Of a stretch of DNA of 64,000 nt, positions 11,116 to 21,748 are shown piece by piece. This DNA is from Orychophragmus violaceus (lineage: Eukaryota > Streptophyta > Magnoliopsida > Brassicales > Brassicaceae), in assembly GCA_030180135.1 (NCBI GenBank), contig CM058237.1, forward strand, positions 44,289,126 to 44,353,125, written 5' to 3'. Both the position numbers and the translations under genes were made by a program. Under the pieces are notes generated by a model. It did not search any database, had not been told where the DNA came from, and worked only from the letters and a program-made list of their open reading frames with translations. How positions within the stretch are numbered: the first letter of the stretch is position 1; each line of letters opens with the position of its first letter.

Positions 11116-12730
11116 AGGCTGAAAACTAAGAAAAGAAAAGTTTTTAGTTATGAAGTTCAAGAAATGAGAAATCTTATCTAATAAGAAAACTCGCATTATA
11201 TTCAAACAATGTTTCCTCTATGAATATAATGATCCAAGACCCATACTTCACCAAAATCTGAGTGGACAACTCGCCATCACCCAAACTTTAGTTATCTAGG
11301 TAAGCAAATCATTGCTAATTGTACCCAGTACAACTCTTGGTCGCAGATAAGACAATCCTTGTCTCATCCACTCTGATGTCTCTGGGCCCAGAACTTCTGA
11401 TGGCCCAGTCAAGTAAACCAATCTCTTCAGTCTTGTGATCATTGAGAGTCGCACTGCAAGTCTATTAATGATCACCTGCCTTACTCATGTAATTGTGGAT
11501 ACCAAGGACTCTAAGACTATCCAACAATGAAATGAGTCTTGACAGTAGAAAAGATTGGGCAAGACATCAAGGTCACTTGATATTTAGTTGAGGAAACGGA
11601 ACATTTAAGAGGTTAGTGAACCAATCTCATAGGTCATGTAATTGTTGATGTCAAGCACTGCAAGACCATCAACACAACTACCTGCCTTACTCATGTAATT
11701 GTGGACACCAAGCTCTTGGCAAGAGTATTACAACAACGAAATGAGTCTTGACAGTTCACCATATTGAAAACTAAGCTTTGATCTAATACACATCCAATGT
11801 GTATTCAATGGGTTTAGAACATGCTTAACTTTTAATTTTAATTGAGTTTTAATTGTTCTAACAAAAGTGGGTTAGGTCATTTGGTTCGGTTTCTCAATCA
11901 TTTGGTTCAATAACCAAACGATTACGGTTCGCATCCAACCTTAACAAAAACCCTATAACCGGTCAATCCAATTGAACCGGTAATTGACCAAATGAACCGG
12001 TTTTAGACCAATTGAGATACCAGTCAAATCTAATTCAACCGGTCCATCAAATTGAACCGATTCAATCAGTTTTAACTAATCGCGATAACCGGTCCAATCC
12101 AATTGAACCGACTTATCCAATCAAACTGATCTTATCCAATCAAATCGGTTTATACTAATTGAGATAACCAGTCCAATCCAATTGAACCAATTCATCCAAT
12201 TTAAAACGATCTAATCTACCTTAACCAAGCATGATAACCAGTTCAATCCAATTGAACCGATCAACCAATCGCAAGGCCTGTGTTGACCGACACTTATCCT
12301 GTGTCGATCGACACAGTAGGGTATCGGTAAATTTTAACCATGTGAGATAACCGGTTCAATCCAATTGAACCGATCTATCCTTTCGCACAACCTGTGTCGA
12401 TCGATGCACCCAGTGTGTCGATCGACACAGTGCGATCTCTAAGATCGATACCCAAATTTTAATAAGCGTATTCGCGGTGCATCGACCGACACAAGCTTAG
12501 TGTCGATCGACACTGTGCAAAAACCCTAAAGTTTTTTGATCGTTTTCGCGGTGTGTCGACCGACACAAACTTGTGTCGATCGACACTGTGCGAAAACACA
12601 GGTTCTTCGTTTTCGATAAGAAACAAAATCCGAGATTAATTTCATCAAAACGAAAACTAGCATGCATCAACCTATTCAAATACATCATTATTCGAATTCC
12701 ATGCATCAGATTCAATGATTAAAACCCTAA
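11116..12730 (-). other. Cop-D 5' leader with AACCGG/AATTGAACC repeats and four CGATCG doublets
   Basis: Non-coding leader between primer site and gag. From about 11940 to 12370 a degenerate repeat unit of GATAACCGGT...CAATCCAATTGAACCG recurs at least six times with irregular spacing. Four CGATCG doublets follow nearer the primer site: octamers at 12283/12304, 12397/12418, 12482/12503 and 12556/12576. The last pair is bracketed by TCGCGG and GTGCGA and can fold into a stem of about 23 bp. Cop-C's leader has the same two repeat types, so the leaders are homologous. Confidence 0.8.
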
Positions 12731-12743
12731 GGCTCTGATACCA
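12731..12743 (-). promoter_or_regulatory. Cop-D primer binding site
   Basis: Minus-strand TGGTATCAGAGCC directly inside the 5' LTR, complementary to the 3' end of plant initiator methionine tRNA. Standard for copia elements. Confidence 0.92.
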
Positions 12744-12744
12744 C

Positions 12745-12918
12745 TGATGGAACTTAGTGCCAATTCTAACAGTTTGTGAATTCCACGAGTTCCAGATTGC
12801 CTAGGATCTAGGGTTTAGTTATTGAATCCTTACCGATGGATCTCGTGTTTACCTGGAGGTTTGCAGCGGAATATGGTCAGATAAACGAGATCTCTAGCGC
12901 CTCAGATGCTGCGCCTCT
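12745..12918 (-). repeat. Cop-D 5' LTR, inner part
   Basis: 174 bp of LTR up to the Cop-C insertion, continuing at 41574. The last five bases (CCTCT, 12914-12918) are the target duplication of Cop-C, repeated at 41569-41573. Confidence 0.92.
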
Positions 12919-13599
12919 TGTTGGGAATGTCCTGAAATCTATTGTACTTTCTCTAAATGATAGTTGTATTGTCGAGATGAGACAATTATATAATACGAGG
13001 TAGTCATAATGCTTTGCTAGAAGCCACTTATGATCAATGAGTTTAGAACTCATTGCTAGTGTTATATGATCCTACAGGGTCACACACCTAAGCAAACTGG
13101 GCGTTAAAGACGAGGTTGATCATTAATGTAATGATCCAGTGAATGTATATTTGATATGCATTCGATATCAATATTCTGGGGCAGTGTCGATCGATGCAGA
13201 TAGTGCATCGATCGATGCAACTCGCGGATTAATCAGATTAATTCGGTTTAATCGTTGGTTAATTCCGTTATGGTTTAAGTCGACATATATAAGATATATG
13301 GTCGACCTAAACTGATTTCTAACCTAATTCACAGCCACCAGAATTTGAATAGAAACCTATGAAGAGATTGGATCTCTATAGGCACTAGCATCCCTGCTGT
13401 TCAGTTTGTGTGCGTGTGGATACCAGTAGAGGCGCAGCATTTGAGGCGCTCTAGATCTCGATTATCTGCAAATCTTCCGCTGCTAATCACCAGGTAATCT
13501 CCAGATCTGATAGATTCAATTACATGAACCCTAGATCCTAGGCTTGGAATTCAGACCAGGGTTACCTAATTGGATTAGGAACTGCTAGAAATTCCTTCA
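12919..13599 (+). repeat. Cop-C LTR 1 (681 bp)
   Basis: TGTTGGGAATGTCC to CCTTCA. It carries a CGATCG doublet (13187/13208, second site the perfect palindrome TGCATCGATCGATGCA). Compared by eye with LTRs 2 and 3 there are about 5 private differences in each copy, roughly 1%. The LTR start resembles that of Cop-E. Confidence 0.93.
13279..13306 (+). promoter_or_regulatory. Palindromic TATA element in Cop-C LTR
   Basis: GTCGAC, then ATATATAAG, then ATATATG and GTCGAC make a nearly perfect 28-bp inverted repeat whose centre is a TATATAA box. It is identical in LTR 2 (19445-19472) and LTR 3 (41248-41275). A likely core promoter, about 85 bp after the CGATCG doublet. The promoter function is inferred. 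Confidence 0.6.
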
Positions 13600-13600
13600 G

Positions 13601-13612
13601 TGGTATCAGAGC
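13601..13612 (+). promoter_or_regulatory. Cop-C primer binding site, copy 1
   Basis: TGGTATCAGAGC one base inside LTR 1, matching initiator methionine tRNA. The second copy follows LTR 2 at 19767-19778. Confidence 0.92.
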
Positions 13613-14704
13613 TTTAGGGTTCCATTGAATCTGTAGCATGTTGATTAGATTGGTTGAATCTGGATCTCTGTATGATTGATACAAGCATGCTAAAACTCGT
13701 TTTGATCAAAGTAACCTAGTTTAGGGTTTTGTTCGAAAAACGTTTTAGGGTTTTTCGCATGGTGTCGATCGATGCCAATCCGGCATCGATCGACACAGAG
13801 CGAAAACCCGAATAAAACTTATGTTTCGCCTAGTGTCGATCGACGCAAGAGTTGTGTCGGTCGACACAGACCTCGCGAGATTGATGAATCGGTTCAATTG
13901 GATTGGACCGGTTATCGAGCTTGGTCAATAATGGTTAAACGCTAAGAATGGTTTAATTGCGATTGGTTTGATTAAGTTGGTATCGACAGATGCCAATGTA
14001 GCATCGATCGACACTGACCGGTATTCAAAACCAGATCAATTGGATTGATCGGTTATCGCGGATTGCTTTTGGTTATTCTGCATCGATCGACACTAAAGTA
14101 GTGTCGGTCGACATCAGATTTGATGGTTTAGGTTATGGAACCTGAAATCACAGAGCCAAATCAAGATAAATCAATTAATTAGAAGAATTAAAACATGATA
14201 AAATTGAACGTTTTAAATAGTTATGTTCCTCAATCAAATATCAAGTGATACTTGATGTCTTTCCAATCTTGTCAACTGTCAAGACTCGTTTCATTGAGTG
14301 ATAGGCTTGCAGTGCAAGGTATCCACAATTACATGAGTAAGGCAGGAAGTAATCGTGTTGATGGGCTTGCAGTGCAAGGCGTCAACAATTACATGACTTA
14401 AGAGATTGGTTTACTTGACTGGGCTATCAAAATCGTTTTGGGCCTAGAGACATCAGGTGGATTGGGCATGAGATGTCAATCCACAACCAAGAGTTATATT
14501 GGATATAACTAGCAAAGTTGTTGCTTACCTAGATAGCTAAAATTTGGGTGATAGCCAGTGGCTCACTCAAGTTTAGTGAAGTATGGGTTTTGGATCATTA
14601 TATTCATCTGAGGAAACATTGTTTGAATATAATGCGGGTTTTCTTAATTGTTAAGACTTCTCACTTCTTGAACATCATAACTAAACCTCCCTTAATTTTC
14701 AGCT
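13613..14704 (+). other. Cop-C leader, copy 1, with four CGATCG doublets
   Basis: Non-coding leader before gag. Doublet octamers start at 13765/13786, 13836/13857, 13983/14004 and 14083/14104, every one spaced 21 bp. The first is an excellent foldback: TTTTCGC upstream pairs with GCGAAAA downstream across two GTGTCGATCGATGCC-type arms and a loop of about 5 nt. Between doublets runs CGGTTCAATTGGATTGG / CCGGTTATC sequence like the Cop-D leader. The later part (about 14270-14690) resembles the gag-proximal leaders of Cop-A, B and E, with repeated TTGCAGTGCAAGG phrases. Confidence 0.85.
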
Positions 14705-15583
14705 ATGTCTAGCACAAATCATCGTAACAATTTCTCCCTGCGATCCGTCCTTGAGAAGGACAAGTTAAATGGATCATGCTTTCTTGAATGGTATCGGAAC
14801 TTGAGAATTGTTCTCAAACAGGAGAAAAAGGACTATGTCCTTGAGAAAGTTCTCCCCAAGAAGTACCGAGCCAATGCCTGGCAGTCAGATAAGGATGCTT
14901 GGGATAAGCATTCTAATGATGCGGTGGATGTGAGTTGTCTCATGTTGGCTACCATGAACTCGGAATGGCAGAAGCAATATGAGTACGTGGAGTCGCCAAA
15001 AGAGATGATCACTGGCCTGAAAAGTATGTTTCAGGAGCAGGCACGAACTCAGAGATACCAGACGGTTAGATCTCTGATTGAGTGCAAGCTACCAAAGGGC
15101 AAACCAGTTAGTCCTCATGTCATTAAGATGATGGGTTATATTGATAACCTGGGGAAACTGGATTGTCCCATTAGCCAAGAGTTGGCTACTGACATCATTC
15201 TACAGTCACTGCCGTCAAGCTATGATCAGTTTGTTATGAACTATAACATGAACAACTTGACGAAGACGTTGACTGAATTGCATGGGATGCTTAAGACTGC
15301 TGAACCTAACATCAAGAAGGACACCCCAAATGTCCTTATGGTACAAAAGGGTAAAAAGTTTAAGAAACTTGGTAAGAACAAAGGTGATGGCAAGACGAGC
15401 TCGATTGTGAATCCAAGCGAGTCTGGCCATGTTCCTAAGGTTAAAACCAGTCCTTCTGAAGATGTTAAGTGCCGTTATTGTAATGGTTATGGGCATTTGA
15501 AAAGAAACCGCAATAAATTCTTGGAAGATTATGAGAAGCTGAAGAAGACATACGAGACTTCTTCTTCAGGTATAATGTTATAG
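14705..15583 (+). CDS. Cop-C Gag, copy 1 (292 aa, stand-alone)
   Basis: Open frame for a copia Gag. It starts M-S-S-T-N-H-R-N-N-F-S-L-R-S-V-L-E-K, aligning with the gag starts of Cop-A, D and E. The UBN2-like Gag core, with L-P-S-S-Y-D-Q-F and L-H-G-M-L-K-T-A-E, occupies about residues 10-200. The zinc knuckle at 256-269 is damaged: C-R-Y-C-N-G-Y-G-H-L-K-R-N-R has Arg where the fourth ligand Cys should be. A one-base deletion next to the natural Gag/protease junction ends the frame at S-S-S-G-I-M-L, so Gag is made alone rather than as a Gag-Pol polyprotein. The second copy (20870-21748) has the same features. Confidence 0.85.
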   Translation: MSSTNHRNNFSLRSVLEKDKLNGSCFLEWYRNLRIVLKQEKKDYVLEKVLPKKYRANAWQSDKDAWDKHSNDAVDVSCLMLATMNSEWQKQYEYVESPKEMITGLKSMFQEQARTQRYQTVRSLIECKLPKGKPVSPHVIKMMGYIDNLGKLDCPISQELATDIILQSLPSSYDQFVMNYNMNNLTKTLTELHGMLKTAEPNIKKDTPNVLMVQKGKKFKKLGKNKGDGKTSSIVNPSESGHVPKVKTSPSEDVKCRYCNGYGHLKRNRNKFLEDYEKLKKTYETSSSGIML

Positions 15584-16169
15584 AAGTAAATGTTACTTCT
15601 TATAGTCCTACTTATTGGGTATTGGATACCAGCTGTGGTACTCATCATATTTTGTGAAAATGTGCAGGGCCTGAGCAAAAGTAGGACTATGGAGAAAGGA
15701 CAAGTGGACCTATGAGTGGGAATGGAGCAAGAGTTGCTGCATTAACCGTAGGAGTATTTCATTTGTTTTTCCCTTTTATGGCATGTTTTGAACTTAAGAC
15801 TGCTACTATGTACCTGCTATGAGCAGAAATATTATTTCTATTCCTTATTTGGATATGGAAGGATATCAGTTTTCAAGTTAAGAATAAGTGTTATTCATTT
15901 GATTACAGTGATATATTTTATAGTAGCAATCCATTAGAGAATGGACTTTATGTTCTAAACAAGAATGTGCCTAACTATAACATTAATACCAAGAGATTCA
16001 AGTCAAATGATACGAATCAAACTTCTCTCTGGCATTGTCGTTTTGGGCCACGTAAATGAGAAATAGATTCAGAAGCTCCATAGTGATGGGCTTTTGGGCT
16101 CATCTGATTATGAATCACAATGAGTAAAGTGAATCTTGTTTATTGGGTAAAATGACGAAGGCCCCTTTC

Positions 16170-16237
16170 AGAAAAGGTAGCATCGATCGACACAAACGAT
16201 GTGTCGGTCGATACAGGTTGCGAACGACCAAAATGAA
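16170..16237. repeat. CGATCG doublet cassette inside integrase, copy 1
   Basis: Compared with Cop-A (26268-26296), about 50 extra bases are present here between matching GGCCCC and AGGGCC. The extra bases hold octamers at 16183/16204 (spacing 21) inside a foldback that starts GGTAGC and ends GCGAACGACC. The same insertion is in copy 2 at 37973-38040. Confidence 0.85.
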
Positions 16238-17029
16238 AGGGCCAGAAGCTTATTGGGCTTTATACATACGGATGTATATGGACCGATAAGCACTAGTGCT
16301 AGAGGAAAATTACAGTACTTCATTACCTTTACTGATATTTCAGTAGGTACGGTTATGTCTTATTTATAAGACATAAGTCAGAATCTTTGAAAGGTTCAAA
16401 GAGTTCCAAAATGAAGCACATAATCAATTTGGCAAAGGTATTAAAGCTCTACGATGAGATCGTGGAGGTGAATACTCAAGTGATCATCTGAGAGATTGTG
16501 AAATTGTTTCACAATTCACTCCTCCTGAATTGGACTTTATTAGATATGGTTCGATCAATGATGAGTCACCTAGATCTTCCATTATCCTTCTAAGAATACG
16601 CTCTAGAAATGTCTGAGTTTACTTTAAATAGAGTTCCATCAAAATCAGTTACAGAGATACCACATGAGATGTGGAATGTAAATGTTTCTGATTTATCCAT
16701 CATGGAGATTTGGAGTTGCGAGACTTATATAAAACGTTTAATCTCTGATAAGCTCACACCCAAATCTGATAAGTGCTACTTCATTGGTTGTCCTAACAAA
16801 ACAAAGGTATGTTACTTTTACAACCAGTTCGAGAACAAATTGTTTGTTGCTCGGGACTATGTTTTCTTGAGAAAGACTTTCTTTCCAAGAAGAACAGTGG
16901 GAGTAAAAGTACAACTCGAAGAAATTCGAAAATCACAGGAGACTGCTCAACCTGATGAGGAAGAGCAGAAGTTGGATCTACAAAGAGTTGTAGAACCTGC
17001 ACCTGTGGTGCCTGGAGTTTATAAAGGAT

Positions 17030-17240
17030 CTGGTGAATGTATATTCGATATACATTTAAATGGCGAGTTTCTGAAGAAGTGTCGATCGACACAAAAGTTG
17101 CATCGATCGACACAGATCGCGAACCAAATATTGATTTTGGTTTATGACTTAATTAATTACGGTTTAAATCTTGGTTAATTAGGTCGTGGTAAAAGTATAC
17201 ATATGAGATATGTGTGCGCGACTTTTACAGAAAACTAAAG
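17030..17240. repeat. About 200-bp LTR-like insertion in RT linker, copy 1
   Basis: A block absent from Cop-A and Cop-B pol. It runs in the same order as the middle of the Cop-C LTR: a GTGAATGTATATTCGATATAC-like phrase, a CGATCG doublet (17082/17103), a GCG run, TTAATTACGGTTTAA, then an ATATGAGATATGTG TATA-like segment. It looks like a fragment of a related family's LTR captured in pol. Copy 2 has it at 38830-39045. Confidence 0.7.
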
Positions 17241-18290
17241 CTCGCAGATCCGAAAGGATCCGTCACGAACCCGAGAAATATGGATTTCTCGTAACCAATT
17301 GCCGTGATCTACTGATCATTGAAAGTGACGGGCCTGCGAATTTTGAAGAAGCAATGATGGGCCTTGACTCCGAAAATGGCTGAAATCCGCTGAATCCGAA
17401 ATGGGATCCATGTCACAGAACCAAGTATGACTTGGGTTGATTTACCCGATGGTGTAGAAGCCATTGTGAGTAAATGGATTTTCAAGAAGAAAAGATGACA
17501 TGGATGGTTATATTCAGATGTACAAAGCTAGGTTGGTGGAAAAAGGTTTCAAGTAAATTCATGGTATTGACTGTGAAGAAACCTAATCCCAGACACCATG
17601 CTTATGTCCATCCGGATTCTCCTAGCAACTGCCACTCATAATAGTTATGAGATCTGGCAGATGGATGTGAAAACAGTTTTCCCTAATGGAATTCTGAAAA
17701 AGGATGTGTACCTGACACAACCTGAAGTTTTCATTGATCCTAATGAAGCTAGGAAGATATGCAAGCTTCATCGGTCCTTTTATGGATTGAAGCAAGCATC
17801 TCGGAGTTGAAATCTTCGTTTTGATGAAGCAGTCAAAAAGGTTTGACTTCGTCAAGAACGAAGAGGAACCGAATGTTTACAAGATGACTAGTGGGAGCGC
17901 AGTTGCATTTCTGGTATTGTATGATGATAACATACCACTTCTCGGAAATGAAGTTCCATTGTTTCAGTCTGTTAAGACTTGATTCGAAAGTTGTTTTTCG
18001 ATAAAATTATGGGAGAAACCGTATACATTCTTGGAATAAGAATCTATAGAGATAGATTGGATAAGCTAATTGGATTTTGTCAAGATACTTATAGTGATAA
18101 GGCCTTGCACATGTCCAATATGCAGGATTCCAAGAAGGGATTCGTGCAAATGACTCTTGGTATTACTCTTAGCAAGACGCAGTGTCTTTCGACACACGCT
18201 GAGCAAGGGCGAATGAGGGTCAGGCTACTGCTAAAGGCATTAGATGTCTTAAGATATGATCTTAATTTTAGTGGGAGTCATTGTTATTAA

Positions 18291-19084
18291 TTTTAGTTAT
18301 GATATGATGTTCGTATAAACATAATTTGATTATGTTATTGAAATCTGACATCTGTATTATTTAATAATGGTTATTAAATAATAGTCCCAAAGTAATTTAT
18401 GACATTTTATAGGTCATCAAGTATGTGACTTGATCATGAAACCCTATAGATAATAAATGACATAAATTATGTTGGTCCCTGGTCGAGGTTGTTAAAGTGG
18501 GACATTAACAACCGCGTGAGACTAGTATGTGAGGTGACTGATGACTAAGTTTCATGGAGTCATTAATAAGAGTATTAAAGTCAATCACATAGATATGTGT
18601 TGGAGAACACAGGATCGGACATAACCCACTGATGAGAACTCTACGGGATAGTTATATAAGTGTCATAAGAGTTTTCATTACGACTATAGAGTATAGTCCT
18701 TGAACCTGAGTTCATCATGTTTTCTTACATGTGAATTGGTCCGCTTTAACCTTGTCAAACGTCAGCCGTAACTGGTGACTATAAAGGCATTGATTGGGCA
18801 TATCATGAAGCGTGTGAAGAAACAGGGATGGAACAAGATGGGATTTGTCCCTCCTATATAAAAGGAGATAAATATCTCAGGGCCCATCGAAGATTTGATA
18901 CTGAGAAATGTGTGGCCACACTCAAACGAGGTGATTGTCAGTCGTTTGTCTTGTCAGTATAAATCGGAGTTCGATGAACATGATCTTGGCTAAATAAGTG
19001 TGACACAGATCTTGCCTTATGCCAAATCGAGATATAGTGACGAAGGGATTATGGGAATAGATGATTCCAGTACAAGTGGGAGAT
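18291..19084 (+). other. Cop-C 3' untranslated region, copy 1
   Basis: Homologous to the 3' regions of Cop-A, B, D and F. The stem-loop GACTATA-GAG-TATAGTC lies at 18682-18698. The polypurine tract AAGTGGGAGAT sits just before LTR 2. No coding signal is supported. Confidence 0.75.
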
Positions 19085-19765
19085 TGTTGGGAATGTCCTG
19101 AAATCTATTGTACTTGCTCTAAGTGATAGTTGTATTGTCGAGATGAGACAATCATATAATACGAGGTAGTCATAATGCTTTGCTAGAAGCCACTTATGAT
19201 CAATGAGTTTAGAACTCATTGCTAGTGTTATATGATCCTACAAGGTCACACACCTAAGAAAACTGGGCGTTAAAGACGAGGTTGATCATTAATGTAATGA
19301 TCCAGTGAATGTATATTTGATATGCATTCGATATCAATATTCTGGGGCAGTGTCGATCGATGCAGATAGTGCATCGATCGATGCAACTCGCGGATTAATC
19401 AGATTAATTCGGTTTAATCGTTGGTTAATTCCGTTATGGTTTAAGTCGACATATATAAGATATATGGTCGACCTAAACTGATTTCTAACCTAATTCACAG
19501 CCACCAGAATTTGAATAGAAACCTCTGAAGAGATTGGATCTTTATAGGCACTAGCATCCCTGCTGTTCAGTTTGTGTGCGTGTGGATACCAGTAGAGGCG
19601 CAGCATTTGAGGCGCTCTAGATCTCGATTATCTGCAAATCTTCCGCTGCTAATCACCAGGTAATCTCCAGATCTGATAGATTCAATTACATGAACCCTAG
19701 ATCCTAGGCTTGGAATTCAGACCAGGGTTGCCTAATTGGATTAGGAACTGCTAGAAATTCCTTCA
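19085..19765 (+). repeat. Cop-C LTR 2, shared central LTR (681 bp)
   Basis: It serves as 3' LTR of copy 1 and 5' LTR of copy 2. CGATCG doublet at 19353/19374 and TATA palindrome at 19445-19472. No target duplication flanks it, as expected for a recombination product rather than two adjacent insertions. Confidence 0.93.
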
Positions 19766-20869
19766 GTGGTATCAGAGCTTTAGGGTTCCATTGAATCTGT
19801 AGCATGTTGATTAGATTGGTTGAATCTGGATCTCTGTATGATTGATACAAGCATGCTAAAACTCGTTTTGATCAAAGTAACCTAGTTTAGGGTTTTGTTC
19901 GAAAAACGTTTTAGGGTTTTTCACATGGTGTCGATCGATGCCAATCCGGCATCGATCGACACAGGGCGAAAACCCGAATAAAACTTATGTTTCGCCTAGT
20001 GTCGATCGACGCAAGAGTTGTGTCGGTCGACACAGACCTCGCGAGATTGATGAATCGGTTCAATGGATTGGATCGGTTATCGAGCTTGGTCAATAATGGT
20101 TAAACGCTAAGAATGGTTTAATTGCGATTGGTTTGATTAAGTTGGTATCGACCGATGCCAATGTAGCATCGATCGACACTGACCGGTATTCAAAACCAGA
20201 TCAATTGGATTGATCGGTTATCGCGGATTGCTTTTGGTTATTCTGCATCGATCGACACTAAAGTAGTGTCGGTCGACATCAGATTTGATGGTTTAGGTTA
20301 TGGAACCTGAAATCACAGAGCCAAAGCAAGATAAATCAATTAATTAGAAGAATTAAAACATGATAAAACTGAACGTTTTAAATAGTTATGTTCCTCAATC
20401 AAATATCAAGTGATACTTGATGTCTTTCCAATATTGTCAACTGTCAAGACTCGTTTCATTGAGTGATAGGCTTGCAGTGCAAGGTATCCACAATTACATG
20501 AGTAAGGCAGGAAGTAATCGTGTTGATGGGCTTGCAGTGCAAGGCGTCAACAATTACATGACTTAAGAGATTGGTTTACTTGACTGGGCTATCAAAATAG
20601 TTTTGGGCCTAGAGACATCAGGTGGATTGGGCATGAGATGTCAATCCACAACCAAGAGTTATATTGGATATAACTAGCAAAGTTGTTGCTTACCTAGATA
20701 GCTAAAATTTGGGTGATAGCCAGTGGCTCACTCAAGTTTAGTGAAGTATGGGTCTTGGATCATTATATTCATCTGAGGAAACATTGTTTGAATATAATGC
20801 GGGTTTTCTTAATTGTTAAGACTTCTCACTTCTTGAACATCATAACTAAACCTCCCTTAATTTTCAGCT
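19766..20869 (+). other. Cop-C leader, copy 2, with primer site and four doublets
   Basis: Primer site TGGTATCAGAGC at 19767-19778. Doublet octamers at 19931/19952, 20002/20023, 20148/20169 and 20248/20269, all spaced 21 bp and collinear with copy 1. The first element of the third pair reads TCGACCGA here and TCGACAGA in copy 1. Confidence 0.85.
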
Positions 20870-21748
20870 ATGTCTAGCACAAATCATCGTAACAATTTCT
20901 CCCTGCGATCCGTCCTTGAGAAGGACAAGTTAAATGGATCATGCTTTCTTGAATGGTATCGGAACTTGAGAATTGTTCTCAAACAGGAGAAAAAGGACTA
21001 TGTCCTTGAGAAAGTTCTCCCCAAGAAGTACCGAGCCAATGCCTGGCAGTCAGATAAGGATGCTTGGGATAAGCATTCTAATGATGCGGTGGATGTGAGT
21101 TGTCTCATGTTGGCTACCATGAACTCGGAATTGCAGAAGCAATATGAGTACGTGGAGTCGCCAAAAGAGATGATCACTGGCCTGAAAAGTATGTTTCAGG
21201 AGCAGGCACGAACTCAGAGATACCAGACGGTTAGATCTCTGATTGAGTGCAAGCTACCAAAGGGCGAACCAGTTAGTCCTCATGTCATTAAGATGATGGG
21301 TTATATTGATAACCTGGGGAAACTGGATTGTCCCATTAGCCAAGAGTTGGCTACTGACATCATTCTACAGTCACTGCCGTCAAGCTATGATCAGTTTGTT
21401 ATGAACTATAACATGAACAACTTGACGAAGACGTTGACTGAATTGCATGGGATGCTTAAGACTGCTGAACCTAACATCAAGAAGGACACCCCAAATGTCC
21501 TTATGGTACAAAAGGGTAAAAAGTTTAAGAAACTTGGTAAGAACAAAGGTGATGGCAAGACGAGCTCGATTGTGAATCCAAGCGAGTCTAGCCATGTTCC
21601 TAAGGTTAAAACCAGTCCTTCTGAAGATGTTAAGTGCCGTTATTGTAATGGTTATGGGCATTTGAAAAGAAACCGCAATAAATTCTTGGAAGATTATGAG
21701 AAGCTGAAGAAGACGTACGAGACTTCTTCTTCAGGTATAATGTTATAG
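20870..21748 (+). CDS. Cop-C Gag, copy 2 (292 aa, stand-alone)
   Basis: Same length and frame as copy 1 with a few substitutions: W to L near residue 85, K to E near 127 and G to S near 240. The last zinc-knuckle Cys is again Arg and the frame stops at the same place before protease. Two full-length open copies next to ruined pol suggest that gag function was kept until recently, although the insertion may simply be young. Confidence 0.85.
   Translation: MSSTNHRNNFSLRSVLEKDKLNGSCFLEWYRNLRIVLKQEKKDYVLEKVLPKKYRANAWQSDKDAWDKHSNDAVDVSCLMLATMNSELQKQYEYVESPKEMITGLKSMFQEQARTQRYQTVRSLIECKLPKGEPVSPHVIKMMGYIDNLGKLDCPISQELATDIILQSLPSSYDQFVMNYNMNNLTKTLTELHGMLKTAEPNIKKDTPNVLMVQKGKKFKKLGKNKGDGKTSSIVNPSESSHVPKVKTSPSEDVKCRYCNGYGHLKRNRNKFLEDYEKLKKTYETSSSGIML

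Larger units (their letters stand above)
15584..18290 (+). pseudogene. Cop-C pol remnant, copy 1
   Basis: Decayed protease, integrase, RT and RNase H. Recognisable parts are the protease region (15600-15650), GAG-pre-integrase (about 16000-16150), the integrase C-terminal and linker frame 16609-17030, and RT (17598-17810, with W-Q-M-D-V-K-T and S-F-Y-G-L-K-Q-A-S-R-S). Later RT follows at 17979-18160. The Y-V-D-D motif near 17919 has degenerated. Two foreign cassettes with CGATCG doublets interrupt it (16170-16237 and 17030-17240). Most of RNase H is deleted. Confidence 0.8.

Noticed and set aside
13765..14111. Regularly spaced short repeats resembling a CRISPR array
   Set aside because: The repeats are paired palindromes 21 bp apart with irregular distances between pairs, inside retrotransposon leaders of a plant genome. 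There are no 28-37-bp repeats, no uniform spacers and no cas genes.
15215..15496. 93-codon minus-strand frame opposite Cop-C gag (also 21380-21661)
   Set aside because: A shadow of the gag frame. The two copies are recent duplicates, so identity gives no evidence of selection.
19085..19765. Central Cop-C LTR as a junction of two separate adjacent insertions
   Set aside because: No target duplication flanks it and the outer ends share one duplication, so a single tandem unit is the simpler reading.
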